From assembly GCF_023028345.1 (NCBI RefSeq), contig NZ_CP095487.1:2232001-2296000 (forward strand): 64,000 nucleotides of DNA, written 5' to 3'. The DNA is from Halorientalis marina. GTDB lineage: Archaea; Halobacteriota; Halobacteria; Halobacteriales; Haloarculaceae. Made by a program: the position numbers and the translations under genes. Under the pieces are notes generated by a model. That model was not told the DNA's origin. It searched no databases and saw only the letters and a list, made by a program, of their open reading frames with translations. Shown piece by piece: positions 1-8,353 of the stretch (positions within the stretch are counted from its first letter, which is position 1; each line of letters starts with the position of its first letter).

Positions 1-225
1 GAGCACGGCCTCGGCGTGATTCCACCGGAGAACGTGACTGCCGTGAACAGTCGCCTCGCGGTCCGTGAGGACGGTCGAATCGTCGCCTTCGAGTACCGGG
101 CCAGCGGCACGGTCGACGGCCGGGAGCGGAGCTACGCCGTCTCGGTGGCCTGGGGCGGCGTCGGCTCGACGACGGTCTCGGAACCGGCCTGGGTCGCCGA
201 CGCCCGGAACGCCACCAGCGGCTGA
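1..225 (+). CDS. C-terminal end of an unidentified protein (5' end outside window)
   Basis: The frame is open from base 1 and ends at a TGA at 223-225, giving the last 74 residues of a protein that begins upstream. The fragment is beta-rich and acidic (stretches such as REDGRIVAFEYRASG) and looks like the end of an extracytoplasmic or beta-sandwich domain. I recognise no motif. It lies 66 bp before cofD on the same strand, and codon use matches the following genes, so it is probably a real gene end. The family is unknown. Confidence 0.55.
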   Translation, partial: EHGLGVIPPENVTAVNSRLAVREDGRIVAFEYRASGTVDGRERSYAVSVAWGGVGSTTVSEPAWVADARNATSG

Positions 226-291
226 GGTGAGTGGGGCAACAGCAGTCGCCGCTGGCGAAAGGGTTTAGCCCCGCGCTCCCCGGTCCCCGAT

Positions 292-1284
292 ATGGTGACG
301 TTGCTCTCCGGCGGGACGGGCACGCCGAAACTCCTCCGGGGAGCCGACGCCGTCTTCCCGCCCGCCGAGACCACGGTCGTCGCGAACACGGGCGACGACG
401 TGGAACTCGGCGGCCACCTCGTCTGCCCCGACCTGGACACCGTGCTCTTTCTCGGCGGCGACGTCCTCGATCTCGACACCTGGTGGGGCATCGCCGACGA
501 CCCGACGACGACCCACGACGAACTGCGGGCCCTCGCCGACGACGCCGGGTTGGCGAGCGGGCCGCGCTATCTCCCCGACGAGCGACAGACCGCCGGCCGC
601 GACATCGCGGACTGGCGGCGCTTCTCCGGGGTCGCCGAGTTCATGCTCATCGGCGACCGCGACCGCGCGGTCCACATCACGCGAACGAGTCTCCTCGACG
701 AGGGCGCTACGCTGACCGAGGTCACCCGGACCCTCGCCGACGCGTTCGACCTCCCCTGGGACCTGCTGCCCATGAGCGACGACCCCGTGGCGAGCATCGT
801 CCACACGCCCGACGGTCCGATGCACTTCCAGGAGTTCTGGGTCGCGAACGACGGCGAGCCGGCGGTCGAGGACGTGGAGTTCCGCGGCGCCTCGACGGCG
901 ACGGCGACCGACGCCGTCCTGACCGCGCTGTCCGAGCCGGTCGTGATCGGTCCCTCAAATCCCGTCACGAGCATCGGACCGCTGATTGCCGTCGAGGGTA
1001 TCGAGCCGGCCCTCCGGGAGACGCCGGTGGTCGCAGTCTCCCCGTTCGTCGAGGACGAGGTGTTCTCGGGGCCGGCAGCGAAACTCATGGACGCCGTGGG
1101 CTACGACCCGTCGACGGCCGGCGTCGCCGAAGCGTACCCCTTCGCCGACGCGTTCGTCCTCGACGACGCCGACGGGACCGACCTCGACCGGCCCGTCGTC
1201 AGAACCGACACGACGCTGGATACACCCGACGACGCCGAGCGAGTCGCGCGGGCCGTCGAGGAGGCGCTGGAGGTGGTGGCGTGA
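292..1284 (+). CDS. cofD: 2-phospho-L-lactate transferase CofD (coenzyme F420 biosynthesis)
   Basis: CofD transfers a phospholactyl-type (or phosphoenolpyruvyl) group from the activated guanosine donor onto the deazaflavin Fo to make F420-0, a cytoplasmic step in coenzyme F420 synthesis. The 330-residue product has the normal family length. It opens with the nucleotide-binding loop [12 protein letters not shown] and carries [24 protein letters not shown] and [12 protein letters not shown], all characteristic of the family. The ATG at 292 directly precedes the conserved strand. Its stop overlaps the GTG of the Dus-like gene by 4 bp, so it heads a translationally coupled operon of five genes reaching 3967. 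Confidence 0.96.
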   Translation: MVTLLSGGTGTPKLLRGADAVFPPAETTVVANTGDDVELGGHLVCPDLDTVLFLGGDVLDLDTWWGIADDPTTTHDELRALADDAGLASGPRYLPDERQTAGRDIADWRRFSGVAEFMLIGDRDRAVHITRTSLLDEGATLTEVTRTLADAFDLPWDLLPMSDDPVASIVHTPDGPMHFQEFWVANDGEPAVEDVEFRGASTATATDAVLTALSEPVVIGPSNPVTSIGPLIAVEGIEPALRETPVVAVSPFVEDEVFSGPAAKLMDAVGYDPSTAGVAEAYPFADAFVLDDADGTDLDRPVVRTDTTLDTPDDAERVARAVEEALEVVA

Positions 1285-2042
1285 GCGGCGTCGACTTCCG
1301 GCCGCGGGTCGCGCTCGCGAGCCTGAGCGGGGAGGCGGACGCCGCGTGGGCCGAGCAGGGGGCCGAGTACGCCGGCGCGGCGTTCCTCGGCGGGATCGCG
1401 CTGGACGAACCCACGAGAGAAGCCGCCCGGTCGATGGTCGACCGGGACCGCGAGGAGTTCCTCCCCGACGACCCCGTGGCGTTCGTCGACGACCAGCTCG
1501 CGGCCGTGTCGGACCTGCCGCTCCGGGCGGGCTTCAACGTCCGGACGACGACGCTCGACCCGCTCCGGCGCGTCGCGCGAGTCTGTCGCGACCGCGGAGC
1601 CGTCCTCGAAATCAACGCCCACTGCCGCCAGGACGAGATGTGTGCGGCCGGGGCCGGAGAGTCGCTCCTGCGGGCCGGCGAGCGACTGGCCGAGCAGGTC
1701 CGGGCGGCCGCCGCGACGGGCGCGACGGTGAGCGTGAAGCTCCGCACGGAGGTCGACGGCGTGGACCTGCCGGCGCTTTCGGGACGGCTCGACGCGGCGG
1801 GCGCGGACGTCCTCCACGTCGACGCGATGGACTCGGAAGCGACGGTCAACGGCGTCGTCGAGGCGGCCCCCGGCGCGTTCGTGATCGCGAACAACGGCGT
1901 CCGCGACGCGGCGACCGTCCGGGAGTACCTGGAGTACGGCGCCGATGCGGTCAGCGTCGGCCGCCCGAGCGACGACCCCGCGGTCCTCGAACGGGTGCGC
2001 GAGGCGACCGACGCCTGGTTCGGGACGGTGGTCGAGTCGTGA
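1281..2042 (+). CDS. tRNA-dihydrouridine-synthase-like TIM-barrel protein
   Basis: The product is 253 residues and resembles the Dus/NifR3 flavin TIM barrel but is shorter and lacks the C-terminal RNA-binding helical domain. The central motif reads [18 protein letters not shown] where Dus has roughly INxGCP...GAG: the cysteine is kept but the following proline is not. Late in the barrel it has ANNGVRD and [11 protein letters not shown], typical phosphate/flavin-binding strands. The GTG at 1281 overlaps the cofD stop, and the stop overlaps the next GTG. Placement beside cofD, a CitG-like gene and a DUF447 gene suggests a cofactor or one-carbon-carrier role rather than tRNA modification, but this is inference. 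Confidence 0.75.
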   Translation: MSGVDFRPRVALASLSGEADAAWAEQGAEYAGAAFLGGIALDEPTREAARSMVDRDREEFLPDDPVAFVDDQLAAVSDLPLRAGFNVRTTTLDPLRRVARVCRDRGAVLEINAHCRQDEMCAAGAGESLLRAGERLAEQVRAAAATGATVSVKLRTEVDGVDLPALSGRLDAAGADVLHVDAMDSEATVNGVVEAAPGAFVIANNGVRDAATVREYLEYGADAVSVGRPSDDPAVLERVREATDAWFGTVVES

Positions 2043-2968
2043 GCGACGGGACGGACGCGGAGGATGACGGGGCCACACGGGACGCGACCGGCGTCCGCCC
2101 GCCGCCGGAACGAAGCCTCGCTCGGGACGGACAGCTGGCGCTCCTGCTCGAAGTCACGGGGACGCCGAAGCCGGGGAACGTCGACCGGGCGCACGACCAC
2201 GACGACCTCCGCTTCGAGCACTTCGTGACCGGAGCGGTCGGCGCGCTCCCCGGTCTCCGGCTGGCGGCCGGGAGCGACGGTGAGCGCGACGGTGACGACC
2301 GGGCGAACGTCGGAAACGCGTTCGAGCGTGCCGTCGCCGGGATGAGCCAGCAGGCGGGCGGTAACACGCAGTTCGGGGCCTTGCTCGCCGTGGTCCCGCT
2401 GGTCCGGGCCGCAGCCGACGGCGACCTCTCACCCGCGGGCGTGGAGGCAGTCGCGACGGCGACGACGGTCGAGGACGCCGCGGACTTCTACCGCGCGTTC
2501 GAGCACGTCGACGTGGCGGTCGAGGACCCGCCCGACGGGATGGAGCCGCTGGACGTGCGCCGCGGTGCGGCGGCCGTCCCCGCCCTCCGCGAGCGTGGGT
2601 TGACGCTGTTCGACGTGATGGAGCGAAGCGCTGACAGGGACGGGCTGGCCCGCGAGTGGGTCGGCGGGTTCGAACGCTCGTTCCACGCCGCCGACCGCCT
2701 GCGCGACACGGAGGGCCCGGTTCCCGACCGCGCGGCGCGAGTATTTCTCGAACTGCTGGCCGACGAGCCGGACACGTTCGTCGCCGTCAATCACGGGGAG
2801 GCGACGGCCGAGCGCGTGACCGCACAGGCGGCGGACGCGCTCGACGGCGAGCGGGACCCGTGGGCGCTCGCGGACGAGCTCGTCGCCGAAGGAGTCAATC
2901 CCGGCACGACGGCGGACCTCGTGGCTGCCGGGCTGTTCGTCGCGCTCCGGCGGGGACTAGAGCTGTGA
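2039..2968 (+). CDS. CitG/MdcB-like triphosphoribosyl-dephospho-CoA synthase family protein
   Basis: The 309-residue product has the helical CitG family signatures: TGTPKPGNVDRAHDHDD near the N-terminus, SQQAGGNTQFGALLA in the middle and EGVNPGTTADLVAAGLF at the C-terminus. In bacteria CitG builds the prosthetic group of citrate lyase from ATP and dephospho-CoA. No citrate or malonate lyase genes are visible here, so that substrate is unlikely. Homologues in methanogens and in the methanopterin-dependent pathway of methylotrophs, as I recall, sit near one-carbon cofactor genes. The GTG start overlaps the preceding stop by 4 bp and the stop overlaps the next GTG, so expression is coupled to cofD. 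Confidence 0.85.
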   Translation: MSDGTDAEDDGATRDATGVRPPPERSLARDGQLALLLEVTGTPKPGNVDRAHDHDDLRFEHFVTGAVGALPGLRLAAGSDGERDGDDRANVGNAFERAVAGMSQQAGGNTQFGALLAVVPLVRAAADGDLSPAGVEAVATATTVEDAADFYRAFEHVDVAVEDPPDGMEPLDVRRGAAAVPALRERGLTLFDVMERSADRDGLAREWVGGFERSFHAADRLRDTEGPVPDRAARVFLELLADEPDTFVAVNHGEATAERVTAQAADALDGERDPWALADELVAEGVNPGTTADLVAAGLFVALRRGLEL

Positions 2969-3393
2969 GCGACGACGACCGCCTGCCGGTGTGGCAGGAA
3001 GGCGGCGCGCTCGCGGTGGGCGCCGGCGTCGCCGTCGCGGTGCTCGGCTACGGTGCCGTGGCGCTGGCGACGGGAATCGAGTCTTCGGCGACCCTCTCGA
3101 CCCTCCTCCGCCCGGGCGCGCTCGGCCTCTATCCCGGCGTGGCGCTCGCCGGCTGGCTCGACGGGGGATCGCTCCGCCGTGCCGCCGACACCGGATTCCG
3201 CGTCGGCTTCGTCGCCACCGCCATCGCGCAGGGGGCGCTCTTTGTCACCGCCGACGCGCCGCTGAACTTCCTCCTGCTCGGGTTGATGGGGACCGCGCTG
3301 CTGTACGCGCTCCCCGCGACGCTGGTCGGGGCCGCCGGGGCCGGGCTCCGGCACCGGCTCGAACGGGACCCCGAGGTGGAGGTCGATGTCTGA
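2965..3393 (+). CDS. small integral membrane protein in the cofD operon
   Basis: This 142-residue protein has about four hydrophobic segments, near residues 14-37, 49-62, 78-95 and 100-125, with a short acidic C-terminus (ERDPEVEVDV). I recognise no catalytic motif and cannot name a family. The start is a GTG at 2965 overlapping the CitG-like stop, and its end overlaps the DUF447 ATG by 8 bp, so it is embedded in the operon rather than a neighbour by chance. It could anchor or transport a product of the adjacent enzymes; that is inference. Confidence 0.7.
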   Translation: MSDDDRLPVWQEGGALAVGAGVAVAVLGYGAVALATGIESSATLSTLLRPGALGLYPGVALAGWLDGGSLRRAADTGFRVGFVATAIAQGALFVTADAPLNFLLLGLMGTALLYALPATLVGAAGAGLRHRLERDPEVEVDV

Positions 3394-3967
3394 CTGGCCC
3401 GTTTCCCTCCGGGGCGTCACCGAATCCGTCGTGACGACCCTGGGGCCGAACGACCGCTGGAACGTCGCTGCGCTCGGTTTGCACGCGCCCGACACGGAGG
3501 AACAGGCCGTCACCGCCACCACCTGGGGCCGGACCCGGACGTGGCGGAACTTCGGCGAGCGCGGCGAGGGGTACGTCCAGTTCACCGTCGACGCCCTGGA
3601 CTTCGCCGAGGCGGCGCTGACGGTCCGTGAGGAGGCCGACCCCGTCCTCGACAGCGCCGACGCCTGGGCGCGGGTCACGGTCGACCGCCGAGAGGAGGGC
3701 GAGGACGGTGGCACACAGTGGGTCGAGTGGGGCCTGGAACCGGTCGAGACCGCCGTCGAGCACGAGTGCGTGCCGACCACGAACCGGGGCTACTACGCCG
3801 TCGTCGAGGCAACCGTCGCGGCCTCGCGGCTGGACGTCGACGCCTACGACCGCGAGGCACTGCTGGGCCGCCTGCGGTACTTCGCGGAGGTGGTCGAGCG
3901 CTGTGGCGGCGAGCGCGAGCGGGCCGCGTTCGAGGTCGTGCGCGACGCGGTCGACGCCGAGGTCTGA
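3386..3967 (+). CDS. DUF447 family protein
   Basis: The 193-residue product matches the DUF447 family, which has an FMN-binding split-barrel-like fold. Recognisable features are the opening GVTESVVTTLGPNDRWNVAALG, the GRTRTWRNF segment and the C-terminal RLRYFAEVVERCGG helix. The biochemical role is not established to my knowledge; homologues occur in methanogens and in tetrahydromethanopterin-using bacteria. It starts at ATG 3386 inside the end of the membrane-protein gene and is the last gene of the cofD operon; 96 bp separate it from rps17e. Confidence 0.85.
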   Translation: MSDWPVSLRGVTESVVTTLGPNDRWNVAALGLHAPDTEEQAVTATTWGRTRTWRNFGERGEGYVQFTVDALDFAEAALTVREEADPVLDSADAWARVTVDRREEGEDGGTQWVEWGLEPVETAVEHECVPTTNRGYYAVVEATVAASRLDVDAYDREALLGRLRYFAEVVERCGGERERAAFEVVRDAVDAEV

Positions 3968-4063
3968 CGGTGCCGAGGCGACGACCCGTCGCGAGTCCGC
4001 AGTCAACCTCGGTCCCTGCCTTTCGAACCCTTTTTCAGTGACTGCCATGCATATAGGGACAAC

Positions 4064-4255
4064 ATGGCGATCAAACCGGCCTACGTGAAGAAGACGGGCA
4101 AGATACTGCTGGAGCGATACCCGGACGCGTTCGGACACGACTTCGAGCACAACAAGGACGTCGTCACCGAACTGACCGACATCGAGTCCAAGGGCGTCCG
4201 CAACCGCATCGCGGGCTACATCACCCGCAAGAAAGGCGCCGCCCAGCCAGCGTAA
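4064..4255 (+). CDS. rps17e: 30S ribosomal protein S17e
   Basis: This 63-residue archaeal/eukaryal-type small-subunit protein is recognised by [20 protein letters not shown], the [26 protein letters not shown] core and its normal archaeal length. It belongs to the small ribosomal subunit and has no bacterial counterpart. It is the only ribosomal gene in the window. The upstream 100 bp contain a T-rich stretch and an ATATA-type sequence about 12 bp before the start, so it probably has its own promoter. Confidence 0.97.
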   Translation: MAIKPAYVKKTGKILLERYPDAFGHDFEHNKDVVTELTDIESKGVRNRIAGYITRKKGAAQPA

Positions 4256-4383
4256 TCTCTCTTCTCCCGTCGCACTCCACCCCGTCGAGCGACGGCGTTC
4301 GTCGACACCCGACGAACCGACGGACCGCCGCCGGGTAGACAGCAGGCATATCCAAACTGTTTTGCACGGCGCCACACCTATCG

Positions 4384-4389
4384 GGAGGT
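4384..4389 (+). promoter_or_regulatory. Shine-Dalgarno sequence of asd
   Basis: GGAGGT ends 4 bases before the ATG at 4394. It is one of the few strong Shine-Dalgarno matches in the window and supports that start over any in-frame alternative. Confidence 0.65.
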
Positions 4390-4393
4390 ACCT

Positions 4394-5431
4394 ATGACAG
4401 TACGTGTCGGCGTTCTCGGCGCGACAGGCGCCGTCGGACAGCGACTCATTCAGCTGATCGACCCACACCCCGACTTCGAGCTGGCTACCGTCACCGCGAG
4501 TTCGGACTCGGAGGGAAAGAGCTACCGCGAGGCCGCTAAGTGGCGCGTCGAGAGCCCCATTCCGGCCGACGTGGCCGAGATGACTGTCCACGAGACCGAC
4601 CCCGAGGACGTGCCCTCGGACGTGGACCTCCTCTTTTCCTCGCTGCCCTCCTCGGTCGGCGAGGCCGTCGAACCGGCGTTCGTGGAAGCCGGATACGTCG
4701 TGTCCTCGAACTCCTCGAACTTCCGCACCGACGACGATATCCCGCTGACCATCCCCGAGGTCAACGCCGACCACCTCGGCCTCATCGAGGTCCAGCGCGA
4801 CGAGCGCGGCTGGGACGGCGCCCTCGTCAAGAACCCGAACTGCTCGACCATCACGATGGTCCCGCCGCTGGCCGCGCTGAACGACGAGTTCGGCCTGACC
4901 GACGTGCGCGTCTCGACGCTCCAGGCCGTCTCCGGCGCCGGCTACTCCGGCGTCACCTCGATGGAGATCATCGACAACGCCATCCCGCACATCGGCGGCG
5001 AGGAGCAGAAGATGGAGACCGAGAGTCAGAAACTGCTCGGCGAGTTCGACGGCGCCGAGGTCCAGTGGCACGACGCCGACGTTGCTGCCTCCTGCAACCG
5101 CATTCCGACCCTCGACGGCCACCTGGAGAACGTCTGGACCGACACCGAGGCGGACGTGACTCCGGAAGCCGCCGCCGAGGCAATGGGCGAGTACCCGAGT
5201 CTCGACCTCCACTCGTCGCCCGACCAGCTCATCAAGGTCTTCGAGGAACCCGACCGACCACAGCCACGGATGGACCGGATGGCCGAAAACGGGATGCAGG
5301 TCTCGGCCGGCGGCCTCCGAGAGACCACCGACGGCGTCCAGTTCAACTGTCTCGCCCACAACACCCTGCGGGGCGCGGCCGGCGCATCGCTTCTGAACGG
5401 GGAACTCCTGCTCGAAGAAGGGTACCTCTGA
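4394..5431 (+). CDS. asd: aspartate-semialdehyde dehydrogenase
   Basis: The enzyme reduces aspartyl-4-phosphate to aspartate-4-semialdehyde with NADPH, the branch point to lysine, threonine and methionine. The 345-residue product has the N-terminal dinucleotide loop GVLGATGAVGQRLI, the catalytic cysteine C150 in NPNCST, and the SGAGYSG and IPHIGGEEQKM motifs of the archaeal/fungal-type family. A Shine-Dalgarno sequence fixes the ATG at 4394. It is convergent with the hemerythrin fusion gene, with only 36 bp between the stops. Confidence 0.96.
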   Translation: MTVRVGVLGATGAVGQRLIQLIDPHPDFELATVTASSDSEGKSYREAAKWRVESPIPADVAEMTVHETDPEDVPSDVDLLFSSLPSSVGEAVEPAFVEAGYVVSSNSSNFRTDDDIPLTIPEVNADHLGLIEVQRDERGWDGALVKNPNCSTITMVPPLAALNDEFGLTDVRVSTLQAVSGAGYSGVTSMEIIDNAIPHIGGEEQKMETESQKLLGEFDGAEVQWHDADVAASCNRIPTLDGHLENVWTDTEADVTPEAAAEAMGEYPSLDLHSSPDQLIKVFEEPDRPQPRMDRMAENGMQVSAGGLRETTDGVQFNCLAHNTLRGAAGASLLNGELLLEEGYL

Positions 5432-5467
5432 AACGGGCCCGCGACTACCGCTGTTGCTCGCCGCGTC

Positions 5468-7321
5468 TTACTCGTCCGTCTCGCGTCGGAGGTACCCGTC
5501 CGCGTCGAACCGGCCCGAATCGCCGGTCAGGAGCCAGTCGTCGCGGAGCGCGTACGCCGTTGCCCCCTCGTCGAGGTACCCCTCCATGACGCTTGGCCCT
5601 TGCATCACGACGTCACCGTCCTCGGAGACGGCGAGCTCGGTGCCCGCCACCGGCCGCCCGACGGCGCCGGGTTCGTACGCCGTGGCGGGGTTCAGTGTCG
5701 CGACGCCGGCGGCCTCGATGGGGCCGTGGAGTTCGGTGACCGGGACGCCGAAGCCGCGGAAGAAGTACACCAGGTGGTCGTCGAGGCGACCGGCACCGGA
5801 GAGGGCGTAGTCGAGCGAATCCAGCCCGAACTGCTCGCGGAGCGGGCCGAACACGAGCCGCTTCGCCGCGCGGTACTTCAGCGGCGTGCCGCTCCCGTCG
5901 ACGATGCCTCGTCCGTACGCGGTGACGCGACCGGCGAGCTTCCGCTTCATCCACCCGAGATCGCCGATCCGGTCCTGGAGGGTGCCGTAGAGTTCCTGAT
6001 ACAGTTTGGGCGTGCCGACCAGCACGTCGGGTTCGACCACGGCCAGGTTCCGGGGGAAGTTCCCGGTGTCCATGTAGGCGACGGCGCTGCCCGACGCCCA
6101 GAGGTAGTAGGTCAACACGCGCTGGTAGACGTGCGAGAGCGGCAGGAAGCAGGTCCCGGTCCGCCCCGCGCCGAGCGGCAGTTCCTCGCCGAGGGTGGCG
6201 ACCGCAGCCAGGAGGTTCCGGTGAGTGAGCGTACAGCCCGGGTGGTCGTCGGTCCGGCCGGCGTCGAAGACGATCGTCGCCACGTCGTCGGGAGCGGCCT
6301 CGAACCCGGGGAGCGTTCGCGGCTCCTGGGTCGGGAGGCTCTCGATCTGAACGACCGTTTCGGCGGCCTCCTCGATTTCGACGGCCGTCCCGACCTCCGA
6401 GACGAGACCGTCGACGGCTGCATCCTCGATGATCTCGACGATACGCTCGTCCGAGAGCGACGGGTAGATCGGCACGGAGACGAAGCCCGCGAGGTGACAG
6501 GCGAGGTCGACGACCGACCACTCGTAGTTCGAGGCGGCGACGATAGCGACGCGGTCACCGGGCTTGAACGCGTCCGCGAGCAGGCCGCCCGCGACGTCGC
6601 GAGCCCGGTCGTAGAGGTCCGCGAACGTCCGTGCCGCGTACTGTCCCTCTACCTCGACGAGTGCGGCCGTCCGGTCGCCGTGTGTCTCGGCGACTCCCTC
6701 GAACCAGGACGCCATCGACTCGTCGGGAACGACGAGGTCGCCTCCGTCGACGGTCTCGCTCGCGACGGTGAGCGAGTACTCCGCCGGGGTCGACTCCGAC
6801 TGGTCGGGTGCCCGTTCGGTGACGCTGTCCCCGCCCTCGTTGCGGTAGCTCTTCAGCTGGCCCGGGTTGTACTCGTAGTCCTCGACTTCCTCCAGGTAGT
6901 AGTCGCTGTAGTTCTGGTCCACGTCGCTGGCAGCGATGTGGGAGTCCAGCCAGTCCCTGACGAACGTCAGGACTTCCATCGTGATGTACTCGCCGTTCTC
7001 GTGTTTCTCGCGGAGTTCGCTCACGCGCTCGGCGAACTCCTCGTGGGCTTCGCGGTGGTTGTAGAAACAGTCAGCACAGTCCATCGCGTAGCCGCAGTCC
7101 TGCATGAACTCCTCCTCGTCGCCGAAGTGATAGTCCGTGTACCGTTCGAGTTCGCGAAGGATGTCGCCGACTTTCTCCTCGGAGTGTCCCTCGTTCATCG
7201 CCGTGTGGAGGTCGTTCAGCAGCCCGAACAGCCGCTTGTGTTGTTCGTCGAAGCGGTCGATGTCGACACTGTACCGGTCGTCGTCCCACTCCGCAAATAT
7301 ATCCTGGGCGGACTGACCCAT
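5468..7321 (-). CDS. hemerythrin domain fused to a truncated, motif-degenerate acyl-CoA-synthetase (ANL) domain
   Basis: The 617-residue protein has two parts. Residues about 10-140 form a bacteriohemerythrin domain with all seven di-iron ligands in the right pattern: H28, H65/E69 (HxxxE), H89/H93 (HxxxH) and H128/D133 (HxxxxD), so it should bind O2 through a di-iron site. Residues about 195-617 match long-chain acyl-CoA synthetases (LPLSHVYQR, PDVLVGTPKLYQE, WLLTGDSGRFDADGYL). The ATP P-loop, normally YTSGTTGxPKG, reads FDAGRTDDHPGC; the YGLTE motif reads HGPIEAA; and the protein stops just after the TGD region, lacking the C-terminal lid with the catalytic lysine. It is therefore probably an oxygen- or redox-sensing protein with an inactive ANL domain. 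Start is ATG at 7321; no room remains before asd for a lost 3' part. Confidence 0.85.
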   Translation of the reverse strand: MGQSAQDIFAEWDDDRYSVDIDRFDEQHKRLFGLLNDLHTAMNEGHSEEKVGDILRELERYTDYHFGDEEEFMQDCGYAMDCADCFYNHREAHEEFAERVSELREKHENGEYITMEVLTFVRDWLDSHIAASDVDQNYSDYYLEEVEDYEYNPGQLKSYRNEGGDSVTERAPDQSESTPAEYSLTVASETVDGGDLVVPDESMASWFEGVAETHGDRTAALVEVEGQYAARTFADLYDRARDVAGGLLADAFKPGDRVAIVAASNYEWSVVDLACHLAGFVSVPIYPSLSDERIVEIIEDAAVDGLVSEVGTAVEIEEAAETVVQIESLPTQEPRTLPGFEAAPDDVATIVFDAGRTDDHPGCTLTHRNLLAAVATLGEELPLGAGRTGTCFLPLSHVYQRVLTYYLWASGSAVAYMDTGNFPRNLAVVEPDVLVGTPKLYQELYGTLQDRIGDLGWMKRKLAGRVTAYGRGIVDGSGTPLKYRAAKRLVFGPLREQFGLDSLDYALSGAGRLDDHLVYFFRGFGVPVTELHGPIEAAGVATLNPATAYEPGAVGRPVAGTELAVSEDGDVVMQGPSVMEGYLDEGATAYALRDDWLLTGDSGRFDADGYLRRETDE

Positions 7322-7483
7322 ATACGTAGTTCGGCGAGTCCGTCTATAAGAGGGTGATCGCGTTCCCAGCTACTGAAAACGACCAGCGATGCTCGTTGGA
7401 TTTATGCGTGACGGTCCCGGGTTCGGTGCTCCCGCGCCGGCCCAACGTAACTATCTTGTTCTGCAACGCGATAGCTCGGACCA

Positions 7484-7918
7484 ATGAGGCAACTCACTGA
7501 CGACGAGGTCGTCGACCTCCTCCTGAGCAACGGCACCGGAGTCCTGGCTGTCAACGACTGGAACGGCCAAACTCCGCACCCGTTTCCGGTGGCGTACGGC
7601 TACCAGGACGAGCAGGACCTGTTCGTGGTGCAACTCGAGGGCGACGACACGAGTCACAAGAAACGGTGTCTCCAGCGGGACCGCAACGTCGCGTTCACCG
7701 TCTACGAGGAGACGGAGCCGGGCGAGCTGTGGCGAAGCGCGATCGTCAAAGGAGAGCTCGTCGACATCGACTACGGGGACGCCGAGCCGGCGCTCGCGGT
7801 GCTCGCACAGAACACCACGTCGGCCCCCAATCCGGTTCGATGGGGTGACTCCTCGACGGTCACGCCCTTCGAACTCGACATCGACGAGTGGAGCGGGCGG
7901 GCGTTCGACATCGAGTAG
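7484..7918 (+). CDS. pyridoxamine 5'-phosphate oxidase family (flavin-binding split-barrel) protein
   Basis: The 144-residue product resembles the PPOX/FMN-binding split-barrel family common in haloarchaea: LLSNGTGVLAVNDWNGQTPHPFPVAYGY at the N-terminus, then LEGDDTSHKKRCLQRDRNVAFTVY, which forms the flavin-phosphate strand region. Such proteins bind FMN or F420 and reduce or oxidise small substrates. The specific substrate is unknown. It stands alone, 162 bp after the divergent hemerythrin-fusion gene and 66 bp before the VOC gene. Confidence 0.85.
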   Translation: MRQLTDDEVVDLLLSNGTGVLAVNDWNGQTPHPFPVAYGYQDEQDLFVVQLEGDDTSHKKRCLQRDRNVAFTVYEETEPGELWRSAIVKGELVDIDYGDAEPALAVLAQNTTSAPNPVRWGDSSTVTPFELDIDEWSGRAFDIE

Positions 7919-7984
7919 CGGACGTCGGAGGACACCGGCCGCAGTAACAACTCCTTTATTCGTGTCCGTGGACACTCTATTGCG

Positions 7985-8353
7985 ATGGACATCCTGCACA
8001 CCTGCATGAACGTCTCGGACGCGGACGAACTCGCGGACTGGTACGTCGAGCAACTGGGCTTCGAGCGCTCCTGGGAGTTCACGAGCGGCGACACGCGCAA
8101 CGTCTACGTCGCCGACGAGTCAGGCGTCGAAATCCAGCTCTCGGACACCGACGGCGACGACGAGTTCGACATGGGCGACGGCTGGGACCACCTCGCCCTC
8201 GGCGTCGAGAGCGTCGACGAGACGTTCGAGGAAATCGACCACCACGGCGTCGTCCAGGAACCGGGCGACCAGCCCGAAGCCGGCGCGCGAACGGCCTTCG
8301 TCAAGGACCCGGACGGCCACGTCGTGGAACTCATCGAGCCGTTGGACGACTAG
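7985..8353 (+). CDS. VOC-family protein (glyoxalase / lactoylglutathione-lyase-like)
   Basis: The 122-residue product is a single vicinal-oxygen-chelate domain: ILHTCMNVSDADELADWYVEQLGF at the start, VEIQLSDTDG in the first half and GHVVELIEPL at the end, with the glyoxalase pattern of a metal-binding His near the start (H5), mid-domain Glu and His (HLAL) and C-terminal Glu. Function is probably metal-dependent isomerisation, lyase or dioxygenase chemistry, but the substrate cannot be read from sequence. Its stop overlaps the stop of the convergent hydroxyacid dehydrogenase gene. Confidence 0.85.
   Translation: MDILHTCMNVSDADELADWYVEQLGFERSWEFTSGDTRNVYVADESGVEIQLSDTDGDDEFDMGDGWDHLALGVESVDETFEEIDHHGVVQEPGDQPEAGARTAFVKDPDGHVVELIEPLDD

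Noticed and set aside
3245..5359. A 704-codon minus-strand frame across DUF447, rps17e and asd
   Set aside because: It is antisense to three clearly recognised genes, a common artefact in GC-rich DNA.
5600..7357. A 585-codon plus-strand frame opposite the hemerythrin fusion gene
   Set aside because: It is an antisense shadow; the minus strand encodes clear hemerythrin and ANL motifs.
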